Positions 1-6,199 of a DNA stretch of 11,991 nt are shown piece by piece. How positions within the stretch are numbered: the stretch's first letter is position 1; each line of letters begins with the position of its first letter. The DNA is from an uncultured Parvimonas sp. (GTDB lineage: Bacteria; Bacillota; Clostridia; Tissierellales; Peptoniphilaceae), in the NCBI GenBank assembly GCA_902470455.1, contig CABRGI010000008.1:1-11991 (forward strand). Reading direction: 5' to 3'. The notes under the pieces are model-generated. The model ran no database searches. It was not told the DNA's origin and saw nothing but the letters and a program-made list of their open reading frames with translations. A program made the translations under genes and the position numbers.

Positions 1-104
1 AATTAATAATAAATTTTTTATTAATTTAAAAATGCTGGTCTAAATTCTTTCTTTTATACAAAATTTTTCTTGTAATACAGTTTAGATTTTCTTTTTAAAA
101 CAAC
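1..104. other. AT-rich intergenic stretch with an AT-only inverted repeat
   Basis: This stretch lies beyond the pyr operon terminator and I see no gene in it. Positions 1-9 (AATTAATAA) and 18-26 (TTATTAATT) form a perfect 9-bp inverted repeat made only of A and T. It may continue left of the window edge, and may be the terminator of a gene lying further left. A looser pair, TCTAAA at 39-44 and TTTAGA at 81-86, is also present. No convincing promoter is visible on either strand. Confidence 0.4.
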
Positions 105-142
105 AAAAAGCATACTCTATAAAAATAATGAGTATGCTTTTT
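105..142 (-). terminator. Intrinsic terminator of the pyr operon
   Basis: On the minus strand a perfect 13-bp stem (AAAAAGCATACTC pairing with GAGTATGCTTTTT, arms at 130-142 and 105-117) encloses a 12-nt loop. The distal arm ends in five U, followed by GUUGUUUU. It starts about 31 nt after the pyrE stop, with no gene between, so it should end the pyr message. The arms are symmetrical with A and T runs, so it may also work for transcripts arriving on the plus strand. Confidence 0.9.
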
Positions 143-173
143 AAGTTTTTTCTACAAATTTATGAAAATATTT

Positions 174-755
174 TTAGAATTTTTTTCTGCTTCCAGGTTT
201 TACAAGTTCAATTTTTCCTTCTTTACAAAGTGGACAATCATCTTTTTCAAAGGCTTGAACATTTAAAGAAATTGCAGGGAAAAGTGGATATTCAATATCT
301 GATTTTCCATTTGTTCTATCAACTATTGAAGCAATTCCAACAACATTTGCTCCATGTTCTTTTAGAACTTTTATTGTTTCCAATGATGATTTTCCTGTTG
401 TAACAACATCTTCAACTACAAGTACATTTTCTCCCCCATTTATGAAAAATCCTCTTCTTAGAGTCATCATTTCATTTTCTCTTTCTGTGAACATTGCTCT
501 TACTCCCAAGGCTCTTCCCAATTCGTAAGCAATTACAATTCCACCCATTGCAGGTCCAACTACTGCATCAACTTTTACATTTGCATCTTCAAGTTTTTTC
601 TTAATTACCTTACAAACTTCTTCAGCTTTTTCTGGATACATCAAAAGTTTTGCACATTGAACATATTTGTCGCTATGTTTTCCTGATGATAATAAGAAAT
701 GTCCTTCTAATAACGCTTCACTTTCTTTTAATAATTCCAATACTCTTTGTTCCAT
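174..755 (-). CDS. pyrE: Orotate phosphoribosyltransferase PyrE
   Basis: Transfers the phosphoribosyl group of PRPP to orotate, giving orotidine 5'-monophosphate, the fifth step of UMP synthesis in the cytoplasm. The protein has 193 residues. The type I PRPP-binding signature VLVVEDVVTTGKS is at residues 111-123, and the N-terminal SSGKHSDKY segment at 23-31 fits the orotate/PRPP site. A short tail with CPLC at 174-177 and PGSR at 187-190 resembles, to my recollection, the longer PyrE form of clostridia and related bacteria; the two Cys might bind metal, which is inference. It is the last gene of the pyr operon. Its AGGAGG site (761-766) overlaps the pyrD stop codon, leaving 9 nt between the genes and a 5-nt spacer to the ATG. 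Confidence 0.96.
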   Translation of the reverse strand: MEQRVLELLKESEALLEGHFLLSSGKHSDKYVQCAKLLMYPEKAEEVCKVIKKKLEDANVKVDAVVGPAMGGIVIAYELGRALGVRAMFTERENEMMTLRRGFFINGGENVLVVEDVVTTGKSSLETIKVLKEHGANVVGIASIVDRTNGKSDIEYPLFPAISLNVQAFEKDDCPLCKEGKIELVKPGSRKKF

Positions 756-764
756 AATTTCCTC

Positions 765-1661
765 CTAAATAATTCCTCTAATTTCTTCTAAATTTTTTAT
801 ATTTTGTTCTTTACAGAATTTTTCCATTCCTTCAATTATATCAATCATAACTCTCGGATTGATAAAGTTTGCTGTTCCGACTTGAATTGCAGTTGCTCCA
901 GCCATAATAAATTCAATAGCATCTTGCCAATTCATTATTCCACCCATTCCGATAATTGGAACATCTACAACCGAAGCGACATCTCTTACCATTCTTAAAG
1001 CAATAGGTTTTATACAAGCTCCTGAAAGTCCTGCCGTTACATTGTCAAAAACTGCTTTTCTATTGTAAATATCTATTGCCAAGGCATTAAATGTATTTAC
1101 AAGTGAAAGACAATCCGCTCCCGCTTCAACACAAGTTTTTGCCATTTCTTTTATATTTTCAGCATTTGGAGATAATTTTACCATAAGGACTTTATCAGTA
1201 TTTTCTCTAACTTTTTTTACAATTCCCTCTGCAATATCACATTTTATTCCAAAAGCCATTCCGCCTGATTTTACATTCGGACAGGATATATTTAATTCAA
1301 TTATTTTTATATTTGTCTTATTGATAAGTTCAACTGATTTTAAATAATCCTCTAATTGTGAACCTCCAATGTTTGCTAAAATCTGTGTATCAAAACTTTC
1401 CATAAAAGGTAAATCTTCTTGAATGAAAGTCGGTACTGACGGATTTTGAAGTCCGATACTGTTCATTATTCCTGCAGGTGTTTCGTAAATTCTAATTCCC
1501 GTATTTCCGTCCTTACCTGCAAAAGTAAGTCCTTTTGTAGAAATACCGCCTATTCTGTTTAAGTCGATATATTCTGCATATTCTCTACCGAAACCGAAAG
1601 TTCCTGAAGCTCCGATAACGGGGTTTTTAAATTTAACTCCACAAATATCTACTTCCAACAT
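765..1661 (-). CDS. pyrD: Dihydroorotate dehydrogenase catalytic subunit, class 1B (PyrD)
   Basis: FMN-containing subunit that oxidises dihydroorotate to orotate. It belongs to the NAD-dependent class 1B, which works as a heterotetramer with PyrK. The protein has 298 residues. The catalytic base is a cysteine in NISCPNV (Cys127), as in class 1 enzymes, not the serine of membrane class 2. STKG (41-44, Lys43) and NSIGLQNP (67-74) are the FMN/orotate-binding segments. GMGGI (238-242) and QVGTA (260-264) form the phosphate-binding end of the TIM barrel. The ATG overlaps the pyrK stop by one base (TAATG), with GGAGGTG just upstream. The partner pyrK next door agrees with the 1B assignment. Confidence 0.96.
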   Translation of the reverse strand: MLEVDICGVKFKNPVIGASGTFGFGREYAEYIDLNRIGGISTKGLTFAGKDGNTGIRIYETPAGIMNSIGLQNPSVPTFIQEDLPFMESFDTQILANIGGSQLEDYLKSVELINKTNIKIIELNISCPNVKSGGMAFGIKCDIAEGIVKKVRENTDKVLMVKLSPNAENIKEMAKTCVEAGADCLSLVNTFNALAIDIYNRKAVFDNVTAGLSGACIKPIALRMVRDVASVVDVPIIGMGGIMNWQDAIEFIMAGATAIQVGTANFINPRVMIDIIEGMEKFCKEQNIKNLEEIRGII

Positions 1662-2389
1662 TAAAAATTCACCTCCTTAACTTCAAATACAGGCCCTTCC
1701 TTACAAATTCTTTTCATTCCATTTTTAGTTTTACAACTACAAGCTAGACAAGCCCCGATTCCACAACCCATTCTACTCTCTAAAGAAACATAGACAGGTA
1801 TGTCAAATCCTAAATTTTTTACTGAATTCATCATGGGATTTGGACCACAACAATAAATTACATCATAATCATCTTTTATTATTTCAGTTATGAATCCCTT
1901 ATGTCCTACACTTCCTGTATTTGTTGCGATATATGTATTTTTTGTAAATTCCTTAAATTCTTCAGTAAAATATATTTCATCTCTAAAGCCTGCATATAAA
2001 TCGACATCCGCTTCCAATTTCTTTGCAAGATATAGCATTGGTGCAATTCCAATCCCCCCTGCAACAAGTGCAACTTTTTTGCCCTTATATTCATCAATCG
2101 GAAATCCGTTACCAAGTGGTCCTAAAATTTCTATGCTGTCTCCAATTTTCTTTTCAGACATAATCTTTGTTCCTTTTCCCACAACTGCATAAAGAAAAGT
2201 TAATTTATTGTCCTCCATATCGCAGATGCTTATCGGACGGGGAAGCATGTTCCCGTCCTCAAAGCATTTAACCATATAAAATTGACCAACTTTAGCTTTA
2301 AATTCCCCCTTGACATCCATTTTGTAAATGCCTTCGGAAATTTTTTCATTTAAAATTATTTCAACTTTTTCGTATGATTTATTCTCCAT
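1661..2389 (-). CDS. pyrK: Dihydroorotate dehydrogenase electron transfer subunit PyrK
   Basis: FAD and [2Fe-2S] subunit that carries electrons from PyrD to NAD+. The 242-residue protein has the ferredoxin-reductase layout. RPISICD (51-57) binds the flavin, GPLGNGF (90-96) and AGGIGIAPML (110-119) belong to the NAD module, and CGPNPMM (181-187) follows. A C-terminal cluster loop has Cys209, Cys214, Cys217 and Cys229, with the C-x4-C-x2-C-x11-C spacing of PyrK. All four ligands are present, so the subunit looks functional. The start overlaps the end of pyrF by 11 nt (ATGGAGAATAA holds both the pyrK start and the pyrF stop), with AGGAAGG ahead of it, so translational coupling is likely. Electrons going to NAD+ rather than quinone suits an anaerobe. 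Confidence 0.95.
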   Translation of the reverse strand: MENKSYEKVEIILNEKISEGIYKMDVKGEFKAKVGQFYMVKCFEDGNMLPRPISICDMEDNKLTFLYAVVGKGTKIMSEKKIGDSIEILGPLGNGFPIDEYKGKKVALVAGGIGIAPMLYLAKKLEADVDLYAGFRDEIYFTEEFKEFTKNTYIATNTGSVGHKGFITEIIKDDYDVIYCCGPNPMMNSVKNLGFDIPVYVSLESRMGCGIGACLACSCKTKNGMKRICKEGPVFEVKEVNF

Positions 2390-3233
2390 AAATATCCTTC
2401 CTCATATTTAAAACGGCTTCTCTAGTATAATAAGCAAATCTTTCTTCGCCGTCTTCAAATTTTTGATAGTATTTTATAATTCCTCTTGAAGAGTTTACAA
2501 CTCCACCATTAAAGTCATTCAAATAAGTTCTGATGTCTTCCGCTTTTGCACCTTGTGCCCCATATCCAGGTAATAAGAAGAAAATATTTTTATATCTTTC
2601 TCTTATTTTTTTAGCTTCTTCACTATGAGTTGATCCTACGACAAATCCCAAAGGAGAATATCCACATTCAGAAGTCAATTCATCAGCAAATTTTTTAAGT
2701 TCATCTCCAACTTTGAAGTATAGAGCTTCTCCATTGTAGTCAAGACATTCAATATCCTTTGCTCCCTCGTTTGAAGTTCTAAGTAAAACGAAAACTCCCT
2801 TTTCTCCAGTTTTCAAATAATCTAAATAAGGTGTGATACTGTCCATTCCCATATATGGATTAAGAGTTATAAAGTCCGCTTCAAACTCTCCTTTAAAATG
2901 TGCCTTTGCATATTCCTTTGCAGTACTTGCAATATCTCCCCTTTTAATATCTCCGATACTTAAAAGTCCCTTTTCTTTAATATATCTTAAAGTTCTTTGA
3001 TAAGCAATAAGGCCTTCAAGTCCGTTTGCTTCATAATATGCAATTTGTGGTTTATAGATTGCTACAATATCACTTGTTGCATCAATTATTGTCTTATTGT
3101 ATTCAAAAATTATATCTGAAATTTTTTCGTGTTTTTCTTTAATATAATTTGGAATATAATCTAAATGGCTGTCAAGTCCTACACAAACAAATCCTTTTTC
3201 TTTTACTGCTTCATATAATCTATCTACTATCAT
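2379..3233 (-). CDS. pyrF: Orotidine 5'-phosphate decarboxylase PyrF (long form)
   Basis: Decarboxylates OMP to UMP, the last step of the pathway. With 284 residues it is longer than the 230-240 residues of the E. coli and B. subtilis enzymes and fits the second bacterial subfamily. The catalytic Asp-x-Lys-x-x-x-x-Asp-type motif is in GDIKRGDI (94-101: Asp95, Lys97, Asp100). Lys61 in AIYKPQ is the companion lysine. VVGST (198-202) and NSSRGI (247-252) bind the phosphate. The ATG shares one base with the pyrC stop (TAATG) and has AAGGAG upstream. It lies between pyrC and pyrK, so the last enzyme of the pathway is made before the dehydrogenase pair. Confidence 0.95.
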   Translation of the reverse strand: MIVDRLYEAVKEKGFVCVGLDSHLDYIPNYIKEKHEKISDIIFEYNKTIIDATSDIVAIYKPQIAYYEANGLEGLIAYQRTLRYIKEKGLLSIGDIKRGDIASTAKEYAKAHFKGEFEADFITLNPYMGMDSITPYLDYLKTGEKGVFVLLRTSNEGAKDIECLDYNGEALYFKVGDELKKFADELTSECGYSPLGFVVGSTHSEEAKKIRERYKNIFFLLPGYGAQGAKAEDIRTYLNDFNGGVVNSSRGIIKYYQKFEDGEERFAYYTREAVLNMRKDIYGE

Positions 3234-4420
3234 TAAAATTCTCCTTTATACTTTATTTCTCCAGCTTTAATTGTCATAAGCACTTCTCCGTAAAGTTCCA
3301 TTTTATCAAAAGGTGTATTTTTCGCTTTTGATGCAAATTTACTTGAATCTACAACATTTTTTTTATCAGTATCAACTATAACCAAATCTGCAAAATATCC
3401 CTCTTTTAAAAGACCTTTTTTAATTCCCATTAAATTAGCTCCACCATAGGACATTACCTTTGACAAAGTTCTTATGTCGATATTCTTCTCTTTAACCAAT
3501 TTTGTATTACAAATCGCAAATGCAGTTTCAAGTCCAACAAGCCCCGGACTTCCATTCGCCTTATCCTCTGTAGTATGTGGTGCATGATCTGTTGCAATCG
3601 CATCAACAGTTCCGTCCAAAATTCCATCAATCAAAGCATCTACATCAGCCTTTGTTCTTATCGGCGGATTTACTCTATAGGAATTATCCCAAAGTGCAAT
3701 ATGATGTGGAGTTACTTCGCAAGTAACCTTTACTCCCTCTTTTTTCCCACGTCTTACAGCTTCCAAAGAGTCTATTGTACTTACGTGGCAAAGATGAATT
3801 CTTCCGTCCAATCTCTTTGCAAGATAAACATCTCTTAAAGTCATAAGGTCTTCCGCTATTCTATAATCAATTGGAGAAAGTTCACTTTCTGCATGTATCA
3901 TTATGATTTTATCGTATTTTTTCGCCTCTAAAATCGCTCTATACATTGTAGTTTCGGAAAGCACACCCTTACCGTCATCGGATAAAAATTTTGCATTTCC
4001 AAATTTTGAATAGTCAACTAAATTCTTTCCGTCAAAATTTTCAGTAACTGCAACTATCTGATTTATATCAACTAAATCCAATTCTTTTGCTCTCTTCATT
4101 ATATCGTTATAAGTTTCCAAATCACTGCAAATCGGTTTAGTATTTGCCATTGTATTTACAGTTGTATATCCACCCCTTAAAGCTGAAAGTGAGCCTGTTT
4201 TTAAATCTTCCTTATAAGTAAAACCCGGATCTCTAAAATGTACATGCAAATCTACAAATGCAGGCATAACAGTCTTTCCCTTCGCATCTATAATTTCATA
4301 ACTATCATCAAAACTTAAATTTTCACCAATTTCTACAATCTTTCCGTCTTCAATCTTAATCTCTCCGACTTTATTAATATCTTTATCCACCAAGATCGCA
4401 TTTTTAACTATTTTTTTCAC
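3233..4420 (-). CDS. pyrC: Dihydroorotase PyrC, type I
   Basis: Zinc amidohydrolase that closes carbamoyl aspartate to dihydroorotate. I place the start at the GTG 4418-4420, giving 395 residues, because GGAGGG (4425-4430) lies 5 nt before it. A longer frame from a GTG at 4450 would add ten residues without a good ribosome site and lie deep in pyrI. In my numbering the metal motif HVHFRDPG has His59 and His61, the same numbers as in well-studied type I enzymes, which supports this start. Other expected ligands are the Asp in LSDDG (about 148-149), His176 in MIHAES, His212 in CHVST and Asp278 in ATDHAPH. It overlaps pyrI by 17 nt. Being type I, it does not belong to the shorter type II group of E. 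coli PyrC. Confidence 0.94.
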   Translation of the reverse strand: MKKIVKNAILVDKDINKVGEIKIEDGKIVEIGENLSFDDSYEIIDAKGKTVMPAFVDLHVHFRDPGFTYKEDLKTGSLSALRGGYTTVNTMANTKPICSDLETYNDIMKRAKELDLVDINQIVAVTENFDGKNLVDYSKFGNAKFLSDDGKGVLSETTMYRAILEAKKYDKIIMIHAESELSPIDYRIAEDLMTLRDVYLAKRLDGRIHLCHVSTIDSLEAVRRGKKEGVKVTCEVTPHHIALWDNSYRVNPPIRTKADVDALIDGILDGTVDAIATDHAPHTTEDKANGSPGLVGLETAFAICNTKLVKEKNIDIRTLSKVMSYGGANLMGIKKGLLKEGYFADLVIVDTDKKNVVDSSKFASKAKNTPFDKMELYGEVLMTIKAGEIKYKGEF

Positions 4421-4847
4421 TACGCCCTCCACAAGAATATAAATTATCACAGTAATTACATCTATAAATTCCCTTTTGTCTATTAACTAATATAAATTTA
4501 TTTGGAACATTTTCATGGCAAGTTATACAACGTGGGTTTTTACATCTTATAAAACCCTCTACCTTTTCCGGTAAAACCATTGAAACTTTTTCTTTAATCT
4601 TTTCATTTTCTATGATATTTACAGTCAAATCTTTGTCGATTAACCCTAAAATCGCCATGTCCATATTTATAACATTTTCAATCTTTATCATATCTTTTTT
4701 TCCGTTTTTCTTAGAGTCAACATTCATTATAAGAGCTACTCTAAAATCTGCCTTATCCAATTCTAAAAGTTTAAAAATTTCATAGCCAAGACCCGGTTTA
4801 ATATGGTCTATTACAATTCCATTTGAAATACTATTAATATTTAACAT
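4404..4847 (-). CDS. pyrI: Aspartate carbamoyltransferase regulatory subunit PyrI
   Basis: Regulatory chain of aspartate carbamoyltransferase. In the enteric enzyme it binds CTP, UTP and ATP and gives end-product control of PyrB. The protein has 147 residues, close to the 153 of E. coli. The N-terminal nucleotide-binding part carries GIVIDHI (10-16). The C-terminal zinc domain has Cys102, Cys107, Cys130 and Cys133, with the family spacing C-x4-C-x22-C-x2-C, so it should dock onto PyrB. Its ATG shares one base with the pyrB stop (TAATG), with GGAGG just upstream. Its presence means pyrimidine feedback acts on the enzyme as well as, probably, on the leader RNA. B. subtilis lacks this subunit, whereas many clostridia have it. 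Confidence 0.95.
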   Translation of the reverse strand: MLNINSISNGIVIDHIKPGLGYEIFKLLELDKADFRVALIMNVDSKKNGKKDMIKIENVINMDMAILGLIDKDLTVNIIENEKIKEKVSMVLPEKVEGFIRCKNPRCITCHENVPNKFILVNRQKGIYRCNYCDNLYSCGGRSEKNS

Positions 4848-5767
4848 TATTTTACCTCCAATAATTTTAAGATTAATGCCATTCTGATTATCATACCGAA
4901 TTTAACTTGATTAAAATACTTTGCTCTAGGGTCTGAATCCACTTCTGTAGCAATTTCATTTACTCTTGGCAATGGGTGAAGAATTATCATATCATCCTTT
5001 GCAGTTTTCAACTTTTTATTATCTAAAATGTAAGTATCTTTAAGTCTTACATAATCTGCCTCATTGAAAAATCTTTCCCTTTGAACTCTTGTCATATATA
5101 GAATATCAAGTTTATCCATAACTTCTTCTATTGTTCTAACTTCGATAAACTCAACATTATGGTCATTTAGATACATCTTAATATATTCTGGAATAACAAG
5201 CTCAACCGGTGAAATAAAGATGAATTTATTTCCCTTAAACTTTGAAAGAGTCTTAACAAGTGAGTGAACAGTTCTTCCGAATTTCAAGTCCCCACAAAGA
5301 CCGATAGTCATATTTTCCAAACTTTTCTTATATTGTGAAATTGTAAGTAAATCTGTAAGAGTTTGAGTAGGATGTTGATGTCCCCCGTCTCCCGCATTAA
5401 TAAAAGGAACAAGTGTTACTTCTTTTGCAAGTTCAGCAGAACCCTCGTGAGGATGACGCATAGCTATAATATCAGAATAACAACCTACTGTTTTTATTGT
5501 ATCTTGCAGGCTTTCTCCCTTAGTTGCAGATGAAACTTTAGGATCCGGAACAGTTATACAGCTTCCACCAAGTCTAAGCATAGCTGCTTCAAAACTCAAT
5601 CTTGTTCTTGTTGAAGGTTCAAAGAATAATGATGCTAAAACTTTTCCCCTACATTTTTCTGAAAATTTTTCAGGATTATTATAAATCTCTGCTCCTAACT
5701 CCATAAGTTCAAGTAATTCTTCACAAGAAAAATCCTCACTACTAACTAAATTTCTAAATTCTTTCAT
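4847..5767 (-). CDS. pyrB: Aspartate carbamoyltransferase catalytic subunit PyrB
   Basis: Condenses carbamoyl phosphate with aspartate, the committed step of pyrimidine synthesis. The 306-residue length fits the family. The carbamoyl phosphate loop FFEPSTRTRLSFE is at 48-60, with STRTR at 52-56. Lys83 in ATKGES is the residue donated to the neighbouring active site. RHP (104-106), HPTQ (132-135), the aspartate-binding RVQRER (227-232) and HPLPR (264-268) are all intact. It is the first enzyme gene of the operon. AGGAGG lies 7 nt before its ATG and just downstream of the attenuator hairpin at 5804-5834, so its expression should depend on read-through there. PyrB paired with PyrI should form the regulated dodecamer. 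Confidence 0.96.
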   Translation of the reverse strand: MKEFRNLVSSEDFSCEELLELMELGAEIYNNPEKFSEKCRGKVLASLFFEPSTRTRLSFEAAMLRLGGSCITVPDPKVSSATKGESLQDTIKTVGCYSDIIAMRHPHEGSAELAKEVTLVPFINAGDGGHQHPTQTLTDLLTISQYKKSLENMTIGLCGDLKFGRTVHSLVKTLSKFKGNKFIFISPVELVIPEYIKMYLNDHNVEFIEVRTIEEVMDKLDILYMTRVQRERFFNEADYVRLKDTYILDNKKLKTAKDDMIILHPLPRVNEIATEVDSDPRAKYFNQVKFGMIIRMALILKLLEVK

Positions 5768-5803
5768 ACAATCCCTCCTATTAAGTCATTTTGTCATAAA
5801 CAC

Positions 5804-5834
5804 AAAAAAAGGAAACAACAAAAAGTTATCTCCT
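5804..5834 (-). terminator. Attenuator: terminator hairpin just before pyrB
   Basis: On the minus strand AGGAGAUAAC (5834-5825) pairs with GUUGUUUCCU (5819-5810) along all ten positions, two of them G-U, around a UUUUU loop. With U at 5810, a run of seven U ends at 5804. This has the form of an intrinsic terminator but lies between the promoter and pyrB, 36 nt before the pyrB start, so it can only work as an attenuator. The UAA stop of the leader reading frame (5828-5826) is inside the 5' arm. A ribosome finishing that frame would therefore block the hairpin. Confidence 0.85.
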
Positions 5835-6086
5835 AAAATTAAAATCATTAAAAACAAATATTGAATAAAAATGAGAATAAAAGCCCTTTAAAAAGCCTCT
5901 AACAGCTTTAACAAAAGGAGATTTTATAAACTCAAAAAAAATGTCGGAAATACTATTTTTAAAAAATGAATTACCGACAAAAATACCAAAACTATTAAAA
6001 CGAGAAAATTTAAGACCAAAAACAGAAGAGTCAATTAAACAATTATTCTTGCTATTAAAAACCGACATTTGAACTGTATTTGTCAT
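5826..6086 (-). CDS. pyr operon leader peptide, Phe/UUU-rich (pyrL-like, by architecture)
   Basis: An 86-codon frame with GGAGG (6095-6099) 8 nt before its ATG, directly behind a consensus promoter. It matches no protein I recognise. It has 19 Phe, all encoded by TTT, many Ser and Asn, and runs such as the U8 at 5941-5934. It ends in Arg-Arg, with the stop inside the attenuator stem. The dense U tracts just before the stop are where RNA polymerase would slow if UTP were scarce. The likely role is regulatory: translating the frame lets a ribosome close up on a stalled polymerase and stop the terminator forming, as described for E. coli pyrBI with its 44-residue leader. The peptide itself need not have a function. 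A TTG at 6104 could lengthen the frame by six codons, but that would put the ribosome site inside the coding region. A short Phe-rich protein with its own function is the alternative. Confidence 0.75.
   Translation of the reverse strand: MTNTVQMSVFNSKNNCLIDSSVFGLKFSRFNSFGIFVGNSFFKNSISDIFFEFIKSPFVKAVRGFLKGFYSHFYSIFVFNDFNFRR
5934..5979 (-). promoter_or_regulatory. Second terminator-like or pause hairpin inside the pyr leader frame
   Basis: On the minus strand UGUCGG (5979-5974) pairs with CCGACA (5947-5942), and the interior can extend the stem with mostly A-U pairs (UUUUU against AAAAA), with one mismatch and one bulge. Eight U follow at 5941-5934. The shape is that of an intrinsic terminator or strong U-rich pause site, yet it lies within the leader reading frame (codons about 36 to 51). 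Translation would melt it. Without translation it could end the message early. Confidence 0.5.
6062..6070 (-). promoter_or_regulatory. Possible antiterminator arm in the pyr leader
   Basis: AAAUGUCGG, read on the minus strand at leader codons 6 to 8, is perfectly complementary over 9 nt to CCGACAUUU at 5947-5939. That target is the 3' arm of the hairpin at 5934-5979 plus the start of its U run. Pairing here would compete with the hairpin's own UGUCGG arm. The complementarity is seen directly; the switching role is inference. Confidence 0.35.
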
Positions 6087-6099
6087 AAAATTTACCTCC

Positions 6100-6117
6100 G
6101 TCAAATTTTTCTTTGAC
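6100..6117. promoter_or_regulatory. Inverted repeat across the pyr transcription start
   Basis: GTCAAA-GAAAAA-TTTGAC, read on the minus strand, is a perfect 6-bp inverted repeat with a 6-nt spacer. It begins 2 nt after the -10 box and covers the predicted start site (about 6112). As the 5' arm is probably not fully transcribed, a DNA operator is more likely than an RNA hairpin. It may also be chance. Confidence 0.3.
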
Positions 6118-6118
6118 T

Positions 6119-6147
6119 ATTATACAATAATAGAACCATAATGTCAA
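6119..6147 (-). promoter_or_regulatory. Sigma-A type promoter of the pyr operon
   Basis: The minus strand has TTGACA (6147-6142), a 17-nt spacer and TATAAT (6124-6119). Both boxes match consensus and the spacer is optimal. It lies 20 nt after the U tract of the upstream operon's terminator and about 27 nt ahead of the leader start codon, with initiation expected near 6112. A promoter this strong in front of biosynthetic genes implies that control is applied downstream, in the leader. Confidence 0.92.
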
Positions 6148-6167
6148 TAGATTTATAAAAGTTTCAC

Positions 6168-6195
6168 AAAAAAACTCCACCTTTTTGGTGGAGTT
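6168..6195 (-). terminator. Intrinsic terminator after the dehydratase gene
   Basis: On the minus strand AACTCCACC and GGTGGAGTT form a 9-bp stem around a five-A loop, and the U tract reaches seven T (6174-6168). It starts 4 nt after the stop codon of the dehydratase gene and should end the lysS to sugar-gene transcript, isolating it from the pyr promoter 20 nt further on. Confidence 0.93.
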
Positions 6196-6199
6196 GGAA

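Noticed and set aside
128..403. Open plus-strand frame opposite pyrE, and similar frames opposite pyrK, pyrC and the aminotransferase gene.
   Set aside because: They have no ribosome sites, show low-complexity Phe/Leu/Ser-rich composition and lie fully antisense to well-supported genes. They reflect AT-rich codon use on the other strand.
5786..5797. Tiny frame ATG-ACA-AAA-TGA between the attenuator and pyrB.
   Set aside because: It has three codons and no ribosome binding site; its likeness to the leader start (ATGACAAA) is probably chance.
5880..5909. AGAGGCUUUUUAAAGGG-like stretch in the leader, reminiscent of a PyrR binding loop.
   Set aside because: It shares only AGAGG-C-U with the PyrR loop consensus as I remember it. 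The required purine-rich stem and the paired terminator/antiterminator order are missing, and the nearby AAAGC/GCUUU hairpin has only five pairs.
5826..6104. Longer leader frame starting at TTG 6104.
   Set aside because: The strong GGAGG site would then lie inside the coding sequence, while it is perfectly spaced for the ATG at 6084-6086.
6108..6118. Reiterative transcription at the start site, as known for E. coli pyrBI and B. subtilis pyrG.
   Set aside because: The predicted initial transcript near 6112 has A runs but no immediate U or C run that would give UTP- or CTP-dependent slippage.
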